Assembly (NCBI RefSeq): GCF_026151205.1
Contig: NC_087077.1
Location: 19,713,975-19,777,974, forward strand
DNA length: 64,000 nucleotides
Direction of reading: 5' to 3'
DNA from: Bolinopsis microptera
Taxonomy: Eukaryota > Ctenophora > Tentaculata > Lobata > Bolinopsidae
In this document: positions 26,767 to 38,016 of the stretch, piece after piece
Layout of the letters: every line of letters starts with the position of its first letter
How positions within the stretch are numbered: position 1 is the first letter of the stretch
Translations under genes and position numbers: made by a program
Notes under the pieces: model-generated
Told to the model about the DNA's origin: nothing
Database searches by the model: none
Seen by the model: the letters and a program-made list of their open reading frames with translations, nothing else

Positions 26767-26781
26767 GAGGAGGGAGGAGAA
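26767..26781 (+). promoter_or_regulatory. Polypurine tract of element B
   Basis: A pure purine run, GAGGAGGGAGGAGAA, sits directly before TGATGG, the inferred start of the 3' LTR. This is the expected site for priming plus-strand DNA in an LTR element. Confidence 0.7.
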
Positions 26782-27558
26782 TGATGGACAATTCATGAAC
26801 AATAAAGAGACTGAGAGTAGAATTTTAGATGAGTTTTATTATTGTTGATATATTAATGTTGATATATTAATAGTTGATATATTTTTAAAATGGTTGACTG
26901 TACACATTTACCAATTTCCAGATTGTCAATAATAAAAGAAAGAAAAGTTCGAAAAGGAAGTACAGCCAATCATTTATGTTTACTAGAAACTTAAATTTAA
27001 AAATAATCTTTGATTATGAGCTCTAGAGATATGTTATCATAAATAGAAAAATGTGTTAAGACTAAATTTTTGTTGCATTGTAAAATACATGTTGTAAAGA
27101 TTCAGTTAATAATTTTATTCCTCTAAACACAAAACATCTAAAAAAGTATTAAATAGAATAAAATTATTATTAAAAAAAGGAGGTATGTTAGGTTATAGGA
27201 TTAGATGATAGTAACATGGGAACAGGTGGTTCATCAATTGTGACCGGTCAATCGTGACCTGTAAACATTGCTGTTCTAAAATATGGGTGCAGAATATTCG
27301 CGAATTTTACGATTGGTCCAACAATAGGTGGGGCAGCCGTCCATTGGTTGTAAGTCATGTGACCTAGGTCACATGACCATAGCAGGTGGACTAAAGCCTC
27401 ATTTAACCCCGGTCAGCTCACGGTGCACTAACTTTAGTGTGACGTTAAAATAGTTATTATGACCTAGAAGGTAGTTAATATAAATACAGATGTTTTGTGT
27501 CGAAAAAGTTAGTTTATTTTAAAACCACTTCTCCTAAACTGTTGTTTCTGTTGTAACA
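26782..27558 (+). mobile_element. LTR of element B, 3' copy
   Basis: This 777-bp block begins TG right after the polypurine tract and ends CA, as most LTRs do. Its second half is repeated, damaged, at 15,790-16,144. It is followed by a G run that may contain the target duplication, but the left flank is too altered to prove it. It holds a 24-bp perfect palindrome at 27,354-27,377 and ATATAAATACAG near 27,478, a possible TATA-type promoter. Confidence 0.75.
27354..27377. promoter_or_regulatory. 24-bp perfect palindrome in the B LTR
   Basis: The half-site GTCATGTGACCT is followed by its exact reverse complement, so the same sequence reads on both strands. Each half contains TCATGTGA, an E-box of the type bound by MITF/TFE-family bHLH-zip proteins. 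Its place in the LTR suggests a transcription-control site, which is an inference. Confidence 0.5.
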
Positions 27559-27632
27559 GGGGGGGATTTAGTCGAATTTGTCAATACCTCCTGGAGATAT
27601 TGACGAAATCGATTAAATTTTCCCGGGGGATA
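27559..27632 (+). mobile_element. Element A internal remnant before its 3' LTR
   Basis: Seventy-four bases separate the end of the B LTR from the start of the A 3' LTR. They include an imperfect dyad (CGAATTTGTCAATA and TATTGACGAAATCG around CCTCCTGGAG) and end CCCGGGGGATA. They are read as the last piece of element A's internal region after B inserted close to A's 3' end. Confidence 0.6.
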
Positions 27633-28254
27633 TAGTGTAATATGGAGGCTGGTTACAGCAGTTTTAGAGTAGTTTTAGCAGTTGTGTAGATTGTAATTTA
27701 GTGATTAATATGACCGTTAGTAATGAGTGTAGATTTAGGTAGTTAAGTGACCACGTGGTATCACGTGGCGCGTGTCGATAACGCATTTCTGGACACGTTA
27801 GGATTAGTTCTGGAAAAGCTCTTTAGGTGACGTGTTTAATCAAAGTGTTAACCGCTGATCTAGAACGCCCAACGTGGCCCGTCTTGCCACAGTTTAAGTT
27901 GTGATTGTTGATAATATCTTTATATTCATCATTCGAACGTTATTACTCGATTCAACTGTTTCCTTTGTTCAACTCTAGCTTAGGACCGAATTGTAGCATT
28001 TGAACCGTTTGATTCACAGTACCGCACTTAGTTGCATGTATGTAGTAGTCATATCAGAGTAATTGGCAATACAAGTAATCGTGATTGTCGTATTAACGTA
28101 GAGTTCAATACTTAGTTATTGTGAGTTATTGCAGTTGTCAGTCGCTACAACGACTGAGAGTATAGTGTGTAGTGTGAGAGGACTTGTGAGCAGGCATTGT
28201 TTACCATTGGTACGCCTCGGGAGGACTGGTCTGGTGCCACCTTATTTTACACTA
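27633..28254 (+). mobile_element. LTR of Ty3/Gypsy element A, 3' copy
   Basis: This 622-bp direct repeat of 8,275-8,876 has termini TAGTGTAA and TTACACTA and is flanked by TTGG at 28,255-28,258. Removing everything between the two TTGG copies joins the LINE frame exactly (Leu-Gly-Ala-Trp). The boundaries and target duplication are therefore well supported. This copy looks undamaged and can serve as the reference for the altered 5' copy. Confidence 0.9.
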
Positions 28255-28258
28255 TTGG

Positions 28259-28808
28259 AGCTTGGATAGCAACAACAGAGAGGGACCTGCGGGTCAGAAA
28301 AGCTAAGGCTTGGGCAGCCTGCCACAAGCTAAAGAAGATGTGGAAGTCTGACCTTAGAAGAGGACTAAAGATCCGTCTATTTGTTGCTACTGTGGAGTCA
28401 ATACTTCTTTATGGTTCTGAAACCTGGACGTTGACAGAGCAATTGAAGAAACGCATTGATGGCTGCTACACTAGAATGCTAAGGATGGCACTTAATGTGG
28501 ATTGGAAGCAGCGAAAAACCAACAAAGAAGTCTATGGCAACCTACCGAGAGCAACCATGAAGATCCAAGAGCGCAGGATGCGACTAGCAGGCCATATCCA
28601 CCGGCACCCAGAACTAGTCGCAAACCGCTTGCTACTCTGGGAACCAACTCATGGGGTGCGGAGTAGGGGGAGACCAGCCATGACCTATGATGATAGCCTA
28701 CGAGCTGACACGGGTCTCAACGACACTGGAGAAATGGGCGGACTTATGGCGGATAGAGTTTTATGGAGACAGCGCATCAATACTCGGACGCTGAAGCCGC
28801 CTTAAGTC
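28259..28808 (+). pseudogene. LINE retrotransposon, 3' part (open frame to stop)
   Basis: This continues the LINE broken at 8,274. The frame opens with GAWIATTERDLRVRKAKAW and runs about 180 codons to a stop at 28,803-28,805. It contains LLYGSETWTL and the RLAGHIHRH and RGRPAMTYDD segments, typical of the region after the reverse transcriptase in RTE/CR1-like LINEs. The element ends only three bases after the stop, directly at the 9-bp ATTAGATTT duplication. Unlike the 5' part this end has no frameshift, but without the upstream half it is not an active gene. Confidence 0.8.
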
Positions 28809-29331
28809 ATTAGATTTAGTTGGGGGGGGGGGGGTATTAGATTTAGTTGGGGGGGGGGTATTAGATTTAGTTGGGGGGGGGGGGGGTATTAGATTTAGTT
28901 GGGGGGGGGGGGGTATTAGATTTAGTTGGGGGGGTATTAGATTTAGTTGGGGGGGGGGTATTAGATTTAGTTGGGGGGGGGGTATTAGATTTAGTTGGGG
29001 GGTATTAGATTTAGTTGGGGGGGGGGGGGTATTAGATTTAGTTGGGGGGGGGTATTAGATTTAGTTGGGGGGGTATTAGATTTAGTTGGGGGGGTATTAG
29101 ATTTAGTTGGGGGGGGGGGGGTATTAGATTTAGTTGGGGGGTATTAGATTTAGTTGGGGGGGGGGTATTAGATTTAGTTGGGGGGGTATTAGATTTAGTT
29201 GGGGGGGGGGGGTATTAGATTTAGTTGGGGGGTATTAGATTTAGTTGGGGGGTATTAGATTTAGTTGGGGGGGGGGTATTAGATTTAGTTGGGGGGGGGG
29301 TATTCGATTTAGTTGGGGGGGGGGGGGTATT
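28809..29331. repeat. G-run minisatellite, unit ATTAGATTTAGTTG(G)nT
   Basis: Around 23 units consist of a constant ATTAGATTTAGTT core and a G run whose length varies from about 6 to 13. The last units contain one variant (ATTCGATTTAGTT). The array lies in the transporter intron, with its left remnant at 4,832-4,905. The dense G runs could form quadruplexes on the plus strand. Confidence 0.92.
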
Positions 29332-29510
29332 AGTTCTTTACTTTAGTTTGCATGATTTGTACTTTTATAGTGGGTAGGCATCAAAAATATCAGTCCAAAT
29401 CTAATTTAAAAGATCTAGAAATTGAGCTATTTTTTGTAATCTATTTGGAGCTAGGTCTTTGTGTGAGCTGTGAATTTGCATTCAGTTTTCTGAACACCAT
29501 AAAACCTCAC

Positions 29511-29660
29511 CTCAGTAAAACCACTCCCAGTCTGTAAAATGCAGTTGATGGCAGCAGGAAAGAAAATCCCCATTTTCTGTAGACCAGGCACATCTTTACC
29601 CAGGAAGCAGGAGCTGGTGCCCATCAGAGTCAAACCTCCCACCAGGAGGTATTTCAGATT
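29511..29660 (-). CDS. MFS transporter (SLC18B1-like), internal exon
   Basis: This minus-strand exon of 50 codons is bounded by an AG acceptor (ATCAG before 29,660) and a GTGAGG donor, and is in phase 0 on both sides. It reads NLKYLLVGGLTLMGTSS and continues into a hydrophobic segment ending QTGSGFTE. The position and pattern match the helix after the central loop of SLC18B1-type transporters. It joins in frame to 29,992-30,201 upstream and 4,524-4,823 downstream. Confidence 0.7.
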
Positions 29661-29991
29661 CTGATGGATATCATATCACAACAACAAGATTTCATATTAC
29701 AAAGAAAAACATATCATATTACAACAACTGACAACAAGATACAAGGGCAGGTCTCTCCCGGTGTTGGGATGGCCTGAAGTACTTATATCTCCTTTTCATT
29801 AACCCTAAGCCACTCCGTGCCCAGGTACTATACTAGCTGTAGAGGGGTTAGACATACGAGCCATATATTATTAAACAAACTATTTGTAACTGATCCGGAT
29901 TGAGCTAAAGGGTGATGTTAAAAACAGTGTAACTTATATGGTAACTAGTAGTAGTGTACATATAAAAACAGTGTATATGAAAGTGTAAAAC

Positions 29992-30201
29992 CTGAAATCC
30001 TGATGTAAGTCGAACCTTTCTTTTTGAACCTATGAAGCCAGCTAAAAAAGTAGAAGCAGTATAGAAAAGAGAAGTAACAGTCATCATCCACCCACTGTTT
30101 GTTTCTGAAGTTTCCGACTCGTGTAGCATGTAATTGCTAAAGAATGATATCGCTATACTGTCTGTGATCGATACAGAACCCATCACAAACAAGCTTAGTA
30201 C
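29992..30201 (-). CDS. MFS transporter (SLC18B1-like), internal exon
   Basis: This minus-strand exon of 70 codons runs from an acceptor TATTTTCAG to a GTTTTAC donor, phase 0. It encodes VLSLFVMGSVSITDSIAISF, a loop with ESETSETNSGW, a second helix (LFYTASTFLAGFIG) and the basic SKRK loop. The helix, short loop, helix and basic loop order corresponds to the start of the C-terminal half of an MFS carrier. A nearer donor after SKRK is possible but less consistent with the family. Confidence 0.7.
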
Positions 30202-30344
30202 CTGAAAATAAGGAGACGTTGTCTTCTTTGATTTAAGAACTTTAGATTTGTCAAGCTTGAAGGGAAATCGGATAAAAATATTGTCAATTCTGCGACGGTT
30301 ATTTTAAGAAAACCGATTGTAAGATCAAATATCATTTCATTTAC

Positions 30345-30480
30345 CAAAATTGGCCAGTATAAAACGTCTATAGAATCAGGGGTTACATCAGGAACATCAC
30401 GTTCGTTACCGTTTAACCAGAACGTGCAGAAATACGCTGCTACACAGGACACTATCACTAATACCGCTGAATAATATCTC
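30345..30480 (-). CDS. MFS transporter (SLC18B1-like), internal exon (left edge uncertain)
   Basis: This minus-strand coding stretch has a hydrophobic helix (IVSCVAAYFCTFWL), then an acidic loop (NERDVPDVTPDSIDVLYW), and ends at a GTAAAT donor at 30,344. It fits the middle of the transporter, between helices 6 and 7. Its acceptor is not certain; candidates lie near 30,465-30,500. The next exon follows in phase 0 at 30,201. Confidence 0.55.
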
Positions 30481-30712
30481 TTTGAATTATACTCTGATTA
30501 CCACACATAACACAAAACCATATTTTACATGTTTTCACTTTTCAGCCTGTTTCTCAGATGTCAGAGGTTCTGATCTCATCCGAAATTAAACAATGTCGGC
30601 AGGTATTGAAGGAAGATTAAAGATGTAATTGTAACATGGTAACTTGCTGGTAACTACTAGTAAATAGCTATTAACTTACTGGTTACTTTCTGGTTACTTA
30701 CTGGTTACTTAC

Positions 30713-30888
30713 TCGTAATATTAAGAGGAGCCCAGAATCTAAAGTTCTCATAAAAGAAGCCGCCTATCTCAAACCCCACCATCATACAGAAAGTAGAAAC
30801 TAAAAGACAACTCGTAAGCTGACGTAACCAGGGCTACGTTGTCAGGGAAACTCTGTGACATCATGTCCAGAAAACGAACATCTGTATT
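30713..30888 (-). CDS. MFS transporter (SLC18B1-like), exon with apparent frameshift
   Basis: This minus-strand exon encodes LDMMSQSFPDNVALV, corresponding to the 'AFPNNVA' motif of SLC18B1-like carriers, and then EIGGFFYENF, corresponding to 'VGGFLYQSF'. The donor GTAAGT is at 30,712. The two blocks lie in different frames, with the switch at about 30,775-30,800. That could be a sequencing indel, an unrecognised tiny intron or real pseudogenisation. The acceptor is placed after TTACAG. Exons for the N-terminal helices were not found to the right, so the gene may be partial. Confidence 0.5.
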
Positions 30889-31025
30889 CTGTAATGGGAA
30901 AACGAACATCTGAAATGGGAAAACGAACATCTTAAATGGAAAAACGAACATCTGAAATGGGAAAACGAACATCTTAAATGGGAAAACGAACATCTGAAAT
31001 GGGAAAACGAACATCTTAAATGGGA
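30889..31025. repeat. 21-bp minisatellite copying an exon boundary
   Basis: About six units of GGAAAACGAACATCT followed by TAAATG or GAAATG alternate. The first 15 bases also form the start of the adjoining exon on the minus strand (AGATGTTCGTTTTC). The array therefore seems to have grown from the exon's own splice acceptor region. Confidence 0.85.
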
Positions 31026-31576
31026 AAAATAAAAAAATAAAAGAAGGAGAAATGGTAAAAACTCTCTATATTTCCCTGTGGAGCTGTCCCTTTCCAATAC
31101 TAGTACAAACAAATTATTTAAAGATATTAAGACAATGAAACAGCGAGCTTTCGAAGGATTTCTACGTTTTTAGTTATTTTAGCTTATAGGTATCCTCAAT
31201 GGGTGTCCTAAGTGACTGGTTAAAACTCTTCCATAATCCATTTCGTTGAAGGCACTTAATTTCCATTCTTTTTGTCCACCCACCTGTCAGTCACTTTCTT
31301 CATATGCTCAATTTGTATCTCAAAACCATTACATAGTATAACCGTATCAACATACCGCGAAACTGGTGAGTGCTTTATCACGATCTATCAAAGCTAAGGT
31401 TGGCCAGTTGCCAATAATGTTAGAATGTTGGTTGCGTTTCCGGGACTAACGATATAATTTTATTTCGTAAATCGTTACTTAACTGCAGAGTGCAGATTAT
31501 TATCATATTAGACTCCACAGAATTTATAGTCACTCTGACAGTTAGGTATTTAATACTGGAAGATGTAAAACAATAT

Positions 31577-32995
<1,419 letters not shown>

Positions 32996-33037
32996 TATGT
33001 TATCATATGTCATTAGCAACGACGTGTTATGTGACTA

Positions 33038-33391
33038 AATCGCTCGCCCAAATTTTAAGAAAATTCTTGTGAAAAGGCCCTTTGGGTGTGAAATTGATCT
33101 TAATCGGTGTATTTTTGGACGCTGATTCCGAATCACCCCACATGACGTAGGGTAAAAATGCTTCCATGGAGAGTTATGGGCAAAAAACCGTTTTGGTCAC
33201 GTGACAGGCTAGTAAACCATGAATTCGATTGTTTAGGGCTCGGGTTAGGGTTAGGGTTGTGGTAAGGGTTATGGTTAGCTTCGGGGTTATGGTTAGGGTT
33301 AGGGTTGGGATTAGGGTTTATGTAAAACCGTTTTGTACGGCTGCAAAACCATAAAAACCAAAGTCACGTGAAATTTTTGGGCGAGCGAATT
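33038..33391. mobile_element. Foldback element with TCGCTCGCCCAAA ends and TTAGGG-like core
   Basis: About 354 bp are present in unit 2 but absent from unit 1. The ends are inverted copies: AATCGCTCGCCCAAA and TTTGGGCGAGCGAATT. The middle (33,242-33,320) contains several GGGTTAGGGTTAGGGTT-like blocks with TTATGG variants. There is no coding sequence. It looks like a small non-autonomous DNA transposon. Confidence 0.75.
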
Positions 33392-34231
33392 TGGAATTAG
33401 TAAGAGCCGTGACTAGCAAGTAGCACTGATGACATCTTAACCTCGTTATAGAAAATGAGATTAGAGTTAGACATTATCACATTTTTGTTCCTTCTACAGA
33501 TTATTATTAAGTTATTAGTATTAGTGTTTACTCAACTTTGTTAGATCATAATTTCCAAAAAATTTTGTTGCTTTAGTCATATACTGTGTATACTTTGAAT
33601 TCTTCGACAGTTTTTTGTTTTTAATTTAGCGTTTGTCATTATGAATTTGGAATCTTCAGCTTCTAAATCTTAAAGTTTTTATAATGTACTAGTAGTAGTA
33701 GTACGTGCTAAACCACTTTACAATCGATCTTCGAGTTTTTCTAAAAGGGCCCCGACAGTTAAACCAACTCAAATATATAATATATATACTTAGATATACG
33801 ATTTTAGGCGCGAGAGTTCCCCTTTGTAATGTGATCTCTGAAGGCAGACGCAATACGAGCTCGGAAGCGGGAGCTCTGCCTTTAGAGGTACGTATCGAGA
33901 ATGACTCTGACCGAAATTAGCGCGATGCACTACTGGGCCGCGCACAGGGGTGTAGGAAGCGGGGAGGGGGGTGGCCGGGCAGGATCAAGGATGGGGCCAT
34001 CGCCCCCCTTCCCCCATAAAATCTGGGTAAGGGGCCAAAAAGGGCCAACTTTTCAACTTCAAACTTAGGTTTCTAGGTTTCAAAGTTTTTGTGGAAAATA
34101 CTTTTGTTCATGTTTCATGCTACCCTGATCATTATAAGCCGAAAATATTTTTTCTGTTTTCTGAAGTCCGTACCTACATTCGGAAGGCTGTGGATGAGAT
34201 TGGTTTCATATACTTAAGATTTTGGCCAAGC

Positions 34232-34378
<147 letters not shown>

Positions 34379-34660
34379 AACACATCTCTTATTAGGAATA
34401 ATGACTCCCACGTGACACAATGATGATTCCCACGTGCTGCATTTCTTCTTCCCATTCACAGCGACGCAATACTAAAACGTGTCACAGATATATGCCCACG
34501 TGCCACATTGAATTTATATATTCTCGTTCCTATAATGCACATGACTTGTAGTTGTGTGTAGGTGACCTGCTACTCTCTTTGTCACTCCGTTATTTTCTGT
34601 TTTTCTTTTCCGTAGTCCGATCTACGACACTATAGTTATACTTACATTAAGACTATTATT

Positions 34661-35345
34661 ATAATGCCCTCAGGGACGTTATATGTGATAATGTGTCACG
34701 AGGGAGAAAAGTGATAACGCTAAATTTTTCTCAGGGAGCATTATCAAAACAGGTATAGGAACAGCGAGAGACCACTTTCATTTCTCGTAATACGTTTTCA
34801 CTCTATCAGGCCGCGCAAACCCCCTCACTACGTTCGGGTGTTATCATGCGCGGCCCTCAGAGCGCGAGAGCATTATTGCGTTATAATGCCCTCAGGGACG
34901 TTATATGTGATAATGTGTCATGAGGGAGAAAAGTGATAACGCTAAATTTTTCTCAGGGAGCATTATCAAAACAGGTATAGGAACAGCGAGAGACCACTTT
35001 CATTTCTCGTAATACGTTTCCGGCTCCACAGTTAATTAGTTTCAAAACAAATAACACTGGCGTTCTATATATTAGACACTATATTGTATCATGCGCACGT
35101 ATCACATTACACCCCTTCCAATCGAAACAGTCGGGCATTATAATATAATAATAGCTTGGCTAATGAGTGCTGAGCGCGATAATTCCCGACAGCTTGCTGG
35201 AGGGAACGCGCGGGCACGAAATTGCCAAGCTATTATGTATTATAACTGATAATACTCTCTCACTCTATCAGGCCGCGCAAACTCCCTCACTACCTTCGGG
35301 CGTTATCATGCGCGGCCCTCAGAGTGCGAGAGCATTATTGCGTTA
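34661..35345. mobile_element. Composite foldback insertion
   Basis: This insertion is absent from unit 1. It consists of two copies of a ~222-bp element (34,661-34,883 and from 34,884). Each copy starts ATAATGCCCTCAGGGACG and ends GAGAGCATTATTGCGTTAT, an imperfect terminal inversion. The second copy is split by about 240 bp (35,022-35,262) that contains its own inverted pair (ATAATAGCTTGGC and GCCAAGCTATTAT). A GCGCGGCC hairpin lies near each right end. No coding sequence is seen. Confidence 0.65.
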
Positions 35346-35576
35346 TAGCTGTACCATGTTTACATTATATTACATTATAATGATTTAATGAGTCGAGCAC
35401 ACGTTCCGAGTTCAAGCGAGATTTTGTAACCTTATCAGCACCGAGTGTCAACTGCAGCATATCTTAACTGCAATTCAGGGCTCGATCAGTTAATTATATG
35501 CGCCGGATATCTCATCTCTAATTTTTGGAAAGCGGTCCGGTTTCCAAAATTCTCTAATTATTATATATTACAATTA

Positions 35577-37678
35577 CGGGTAAACCCCCCCCCCCCCCTC
35601 CCCCCCCCCCCCCCCCCCCCCCCTAAAATGTCACCCACCCCTAAAACGCCACTCTTGATTGATTGGATCCCATCTTCTTAGAAAGTATCTTACCTAATCA
35701 TTTGTAACTCCTAAACATAAAAAAATATCATTCAGACCCTACCTCATCCTTAGGAACATTTTTCTTTTTGATAATATTGTGCGAACTGCAATAGCGTAGA
35801 GTGCAGTTGGGTTTCAAGTTTTGTCGAGATGGCCATGTGGCCATAATCCTATTATTATTATTATTATCCTGAAATTGAATCTAAATGATGCCATAAGGGC
35901 ATTTTTTCACTTTGTACGAATTTTTTACTTTTGAAAAAAAGCGCACAATTTTATAACTCTGGAATTCATTAATATTAACTCAGTTTTGGTCTAGGATAGT
36001 GATATTTACATATTTTAGCAACTTTGTACATATGACTGGAGATATGGAAAGTTATACATTACTCCATACTAGCAGGAACCCGTCTAACCCTAAAGTGGTG
36101 TCAAGACTCAAGAGACTAAAATAATTATTACCTATTTAATTCGCGTTTTTGACACCACTTGGGGGTCCAAATTTTGGGCTCTAAAACTCCTATTTCTTGG
36201 CCAATTTTTTATTTTTTCATGCTGATTTGAAGGCCATTAAAGCATTTGACCCAGTCAAAAAAGTTTCAGTTGTATATCTTTTACGGTTTTTGCGGAAAGT
36301 CGTGTTAAAGTTGATGCCGTGGTGTCAGTAAAATGGCACAGATAAATATATATATATCGTCTCGCTTTATATATAGTAAGATTACTACCCTCCCCTAAAA
36401 TGTCACCTGGCCGCCCCCTAAAATGTCATTGCATTTTATCAGATTCTGGCTTTGAGACTACAAGCACCATAAAACAGGTACCAGCCTATTAAACATCATA
36501 TTTTATATTTAGCATCTAATGGTAATATTGGAAAGCTTTGGCAGCTCAAGGAATTAGTTTTATTTTATTAATCGCAATAAACATCCCCTAAAATGTTTAA
36601 TTATCCCCCCTAAAATGTAATTTTAACCTGATCAAATTACTCAGGCTTTTCCTAAGATGCAATGCATACACTTCGTTAATAGTTGATGTTAATAATCAAC
36701 AAGTGCCAAAACAAGAGCTATTATCGCACACCATGCGAACAAAATACAAATTTGACATTTTAGGGGAGAAAAAAAATGACATTTTAGGGGGCATATCATA
36801 GGTTTACCATAAACTAGTAAGTACCAAAAACCGTAGTTTTTGACATTCAATTTTGCTAAAAGCAGTCAAATCTAGTCTATAGAGAAGGTCAGATCGATTA
36901 CTGGGTTGGCTTAGTTAACTACAGGTCACTAAAATTGCCAAGATGCAGGATGATGTTAAAAATCCCAAAAAATGCAATTAAAACATGCAATTTGCACAAG
37001 GTTGAAATCACATTGAATCCATTTCTTTTGTGCCAATTGTTAGTTTATAACTAGATAATCTAACTACAGGTGTAAATTTTGTTGACTGAGTTACTGTTTT
37101 GCCGTAAGTTCTGGGTATTCAAAAAAAGTCCCCAAAATGTCACAAAAAGTAAATTGACTAAATTCCGCCATTTTTTTTCAACAGAGAGAGAAATTCTGGT
37201 CGACGCCTCAGAAATAGGTTATATTAGTCCCAGAAGTGGTTAAAATTAATAATTGAGCAACATTCTGAGTGCTACACAACCTGTTTTAGCTGACGTTTTA
37301 GGGGTGGTGCACGTGACATTTTAGGGGGTGATTACGGTTTTGAGGTACTTCCTTTAGTGAGTGAATGTTTTCAAGTAGCTTTATGTTTTAATAAGACAAA
37401 ACAAATAGTACTAGTGACAAAAGATACATCAGGCCTCCTGTACATTTTGTAATTATGACACATATGGAGTTGACATTTTAGGGGTGGTGTTTTAAAAGTG
37501 ATTCCATTTCAACGTCAAAAAAATTGTACCTGATTTTATTTTCAAATTTCCAAATCTTCCTGGCAGGCTAGAAAAAGGTTTAAATATTATTCCTAGACAC
37601 TTCAGAACCCTGTAAATTTAGCCCTAACTCGGCAATCTGGGCCCAAAAAACAGGTGACGTTTTAGGGGGGTTTACCCG
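35577..37678. mobile_element. TA-flanked 2.1-kb element with mirrored motif arrays
   Basis: The ends are CGGGTAAACCCCCC and GGGGGGTTTACCCG, each bordered by TA, as after insertion by Tc1/mariner-type transposases. The motif CCCCTAAAATGTCA or a close variant occurs at least five times in the left half (35,621, 36,392, 36,414, 36,585, 36,605). Its reverse complement occurs at least six times in the right half (36,753, 36,777, 37,291, 37,314, 37,471, 37,654). No protein-coding frame was found, so it would be non-autonomous. Next to the left end is a 35-bp poly-C stretch. Confidence 0.75.
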
Positions 37679-38016
37679 TACCTATTAAAATTAACATTAA
37701 TGGAATATTGGCTCTGTTTTTTCTCCGAAATTATAGCATTAGAAACCAGGCAGCAGCTAAACTAGAGCGGTATTTGGAAACCTGTTTATCTGTTAGTTAT
37801 TTCTAGTGACGATTGCCATTGGGTTCAGTTATCGTTTCAAAGTTTCAAAGTTAATTAGGTAGACTATGATTGGGTTTAAAGCTATTTTCCTAAGCTACCC
37901 TGTCTGGCTGTCTACTTCTAGGAAAAGTATAAATTGTGTTCAGTTATCCGGTAGCTGCAAAACGTGCAGTTTTGTAATACCTTAGTTCAGCTTTTCAAAA
38001 GAGGAGAGGGAGAGGA

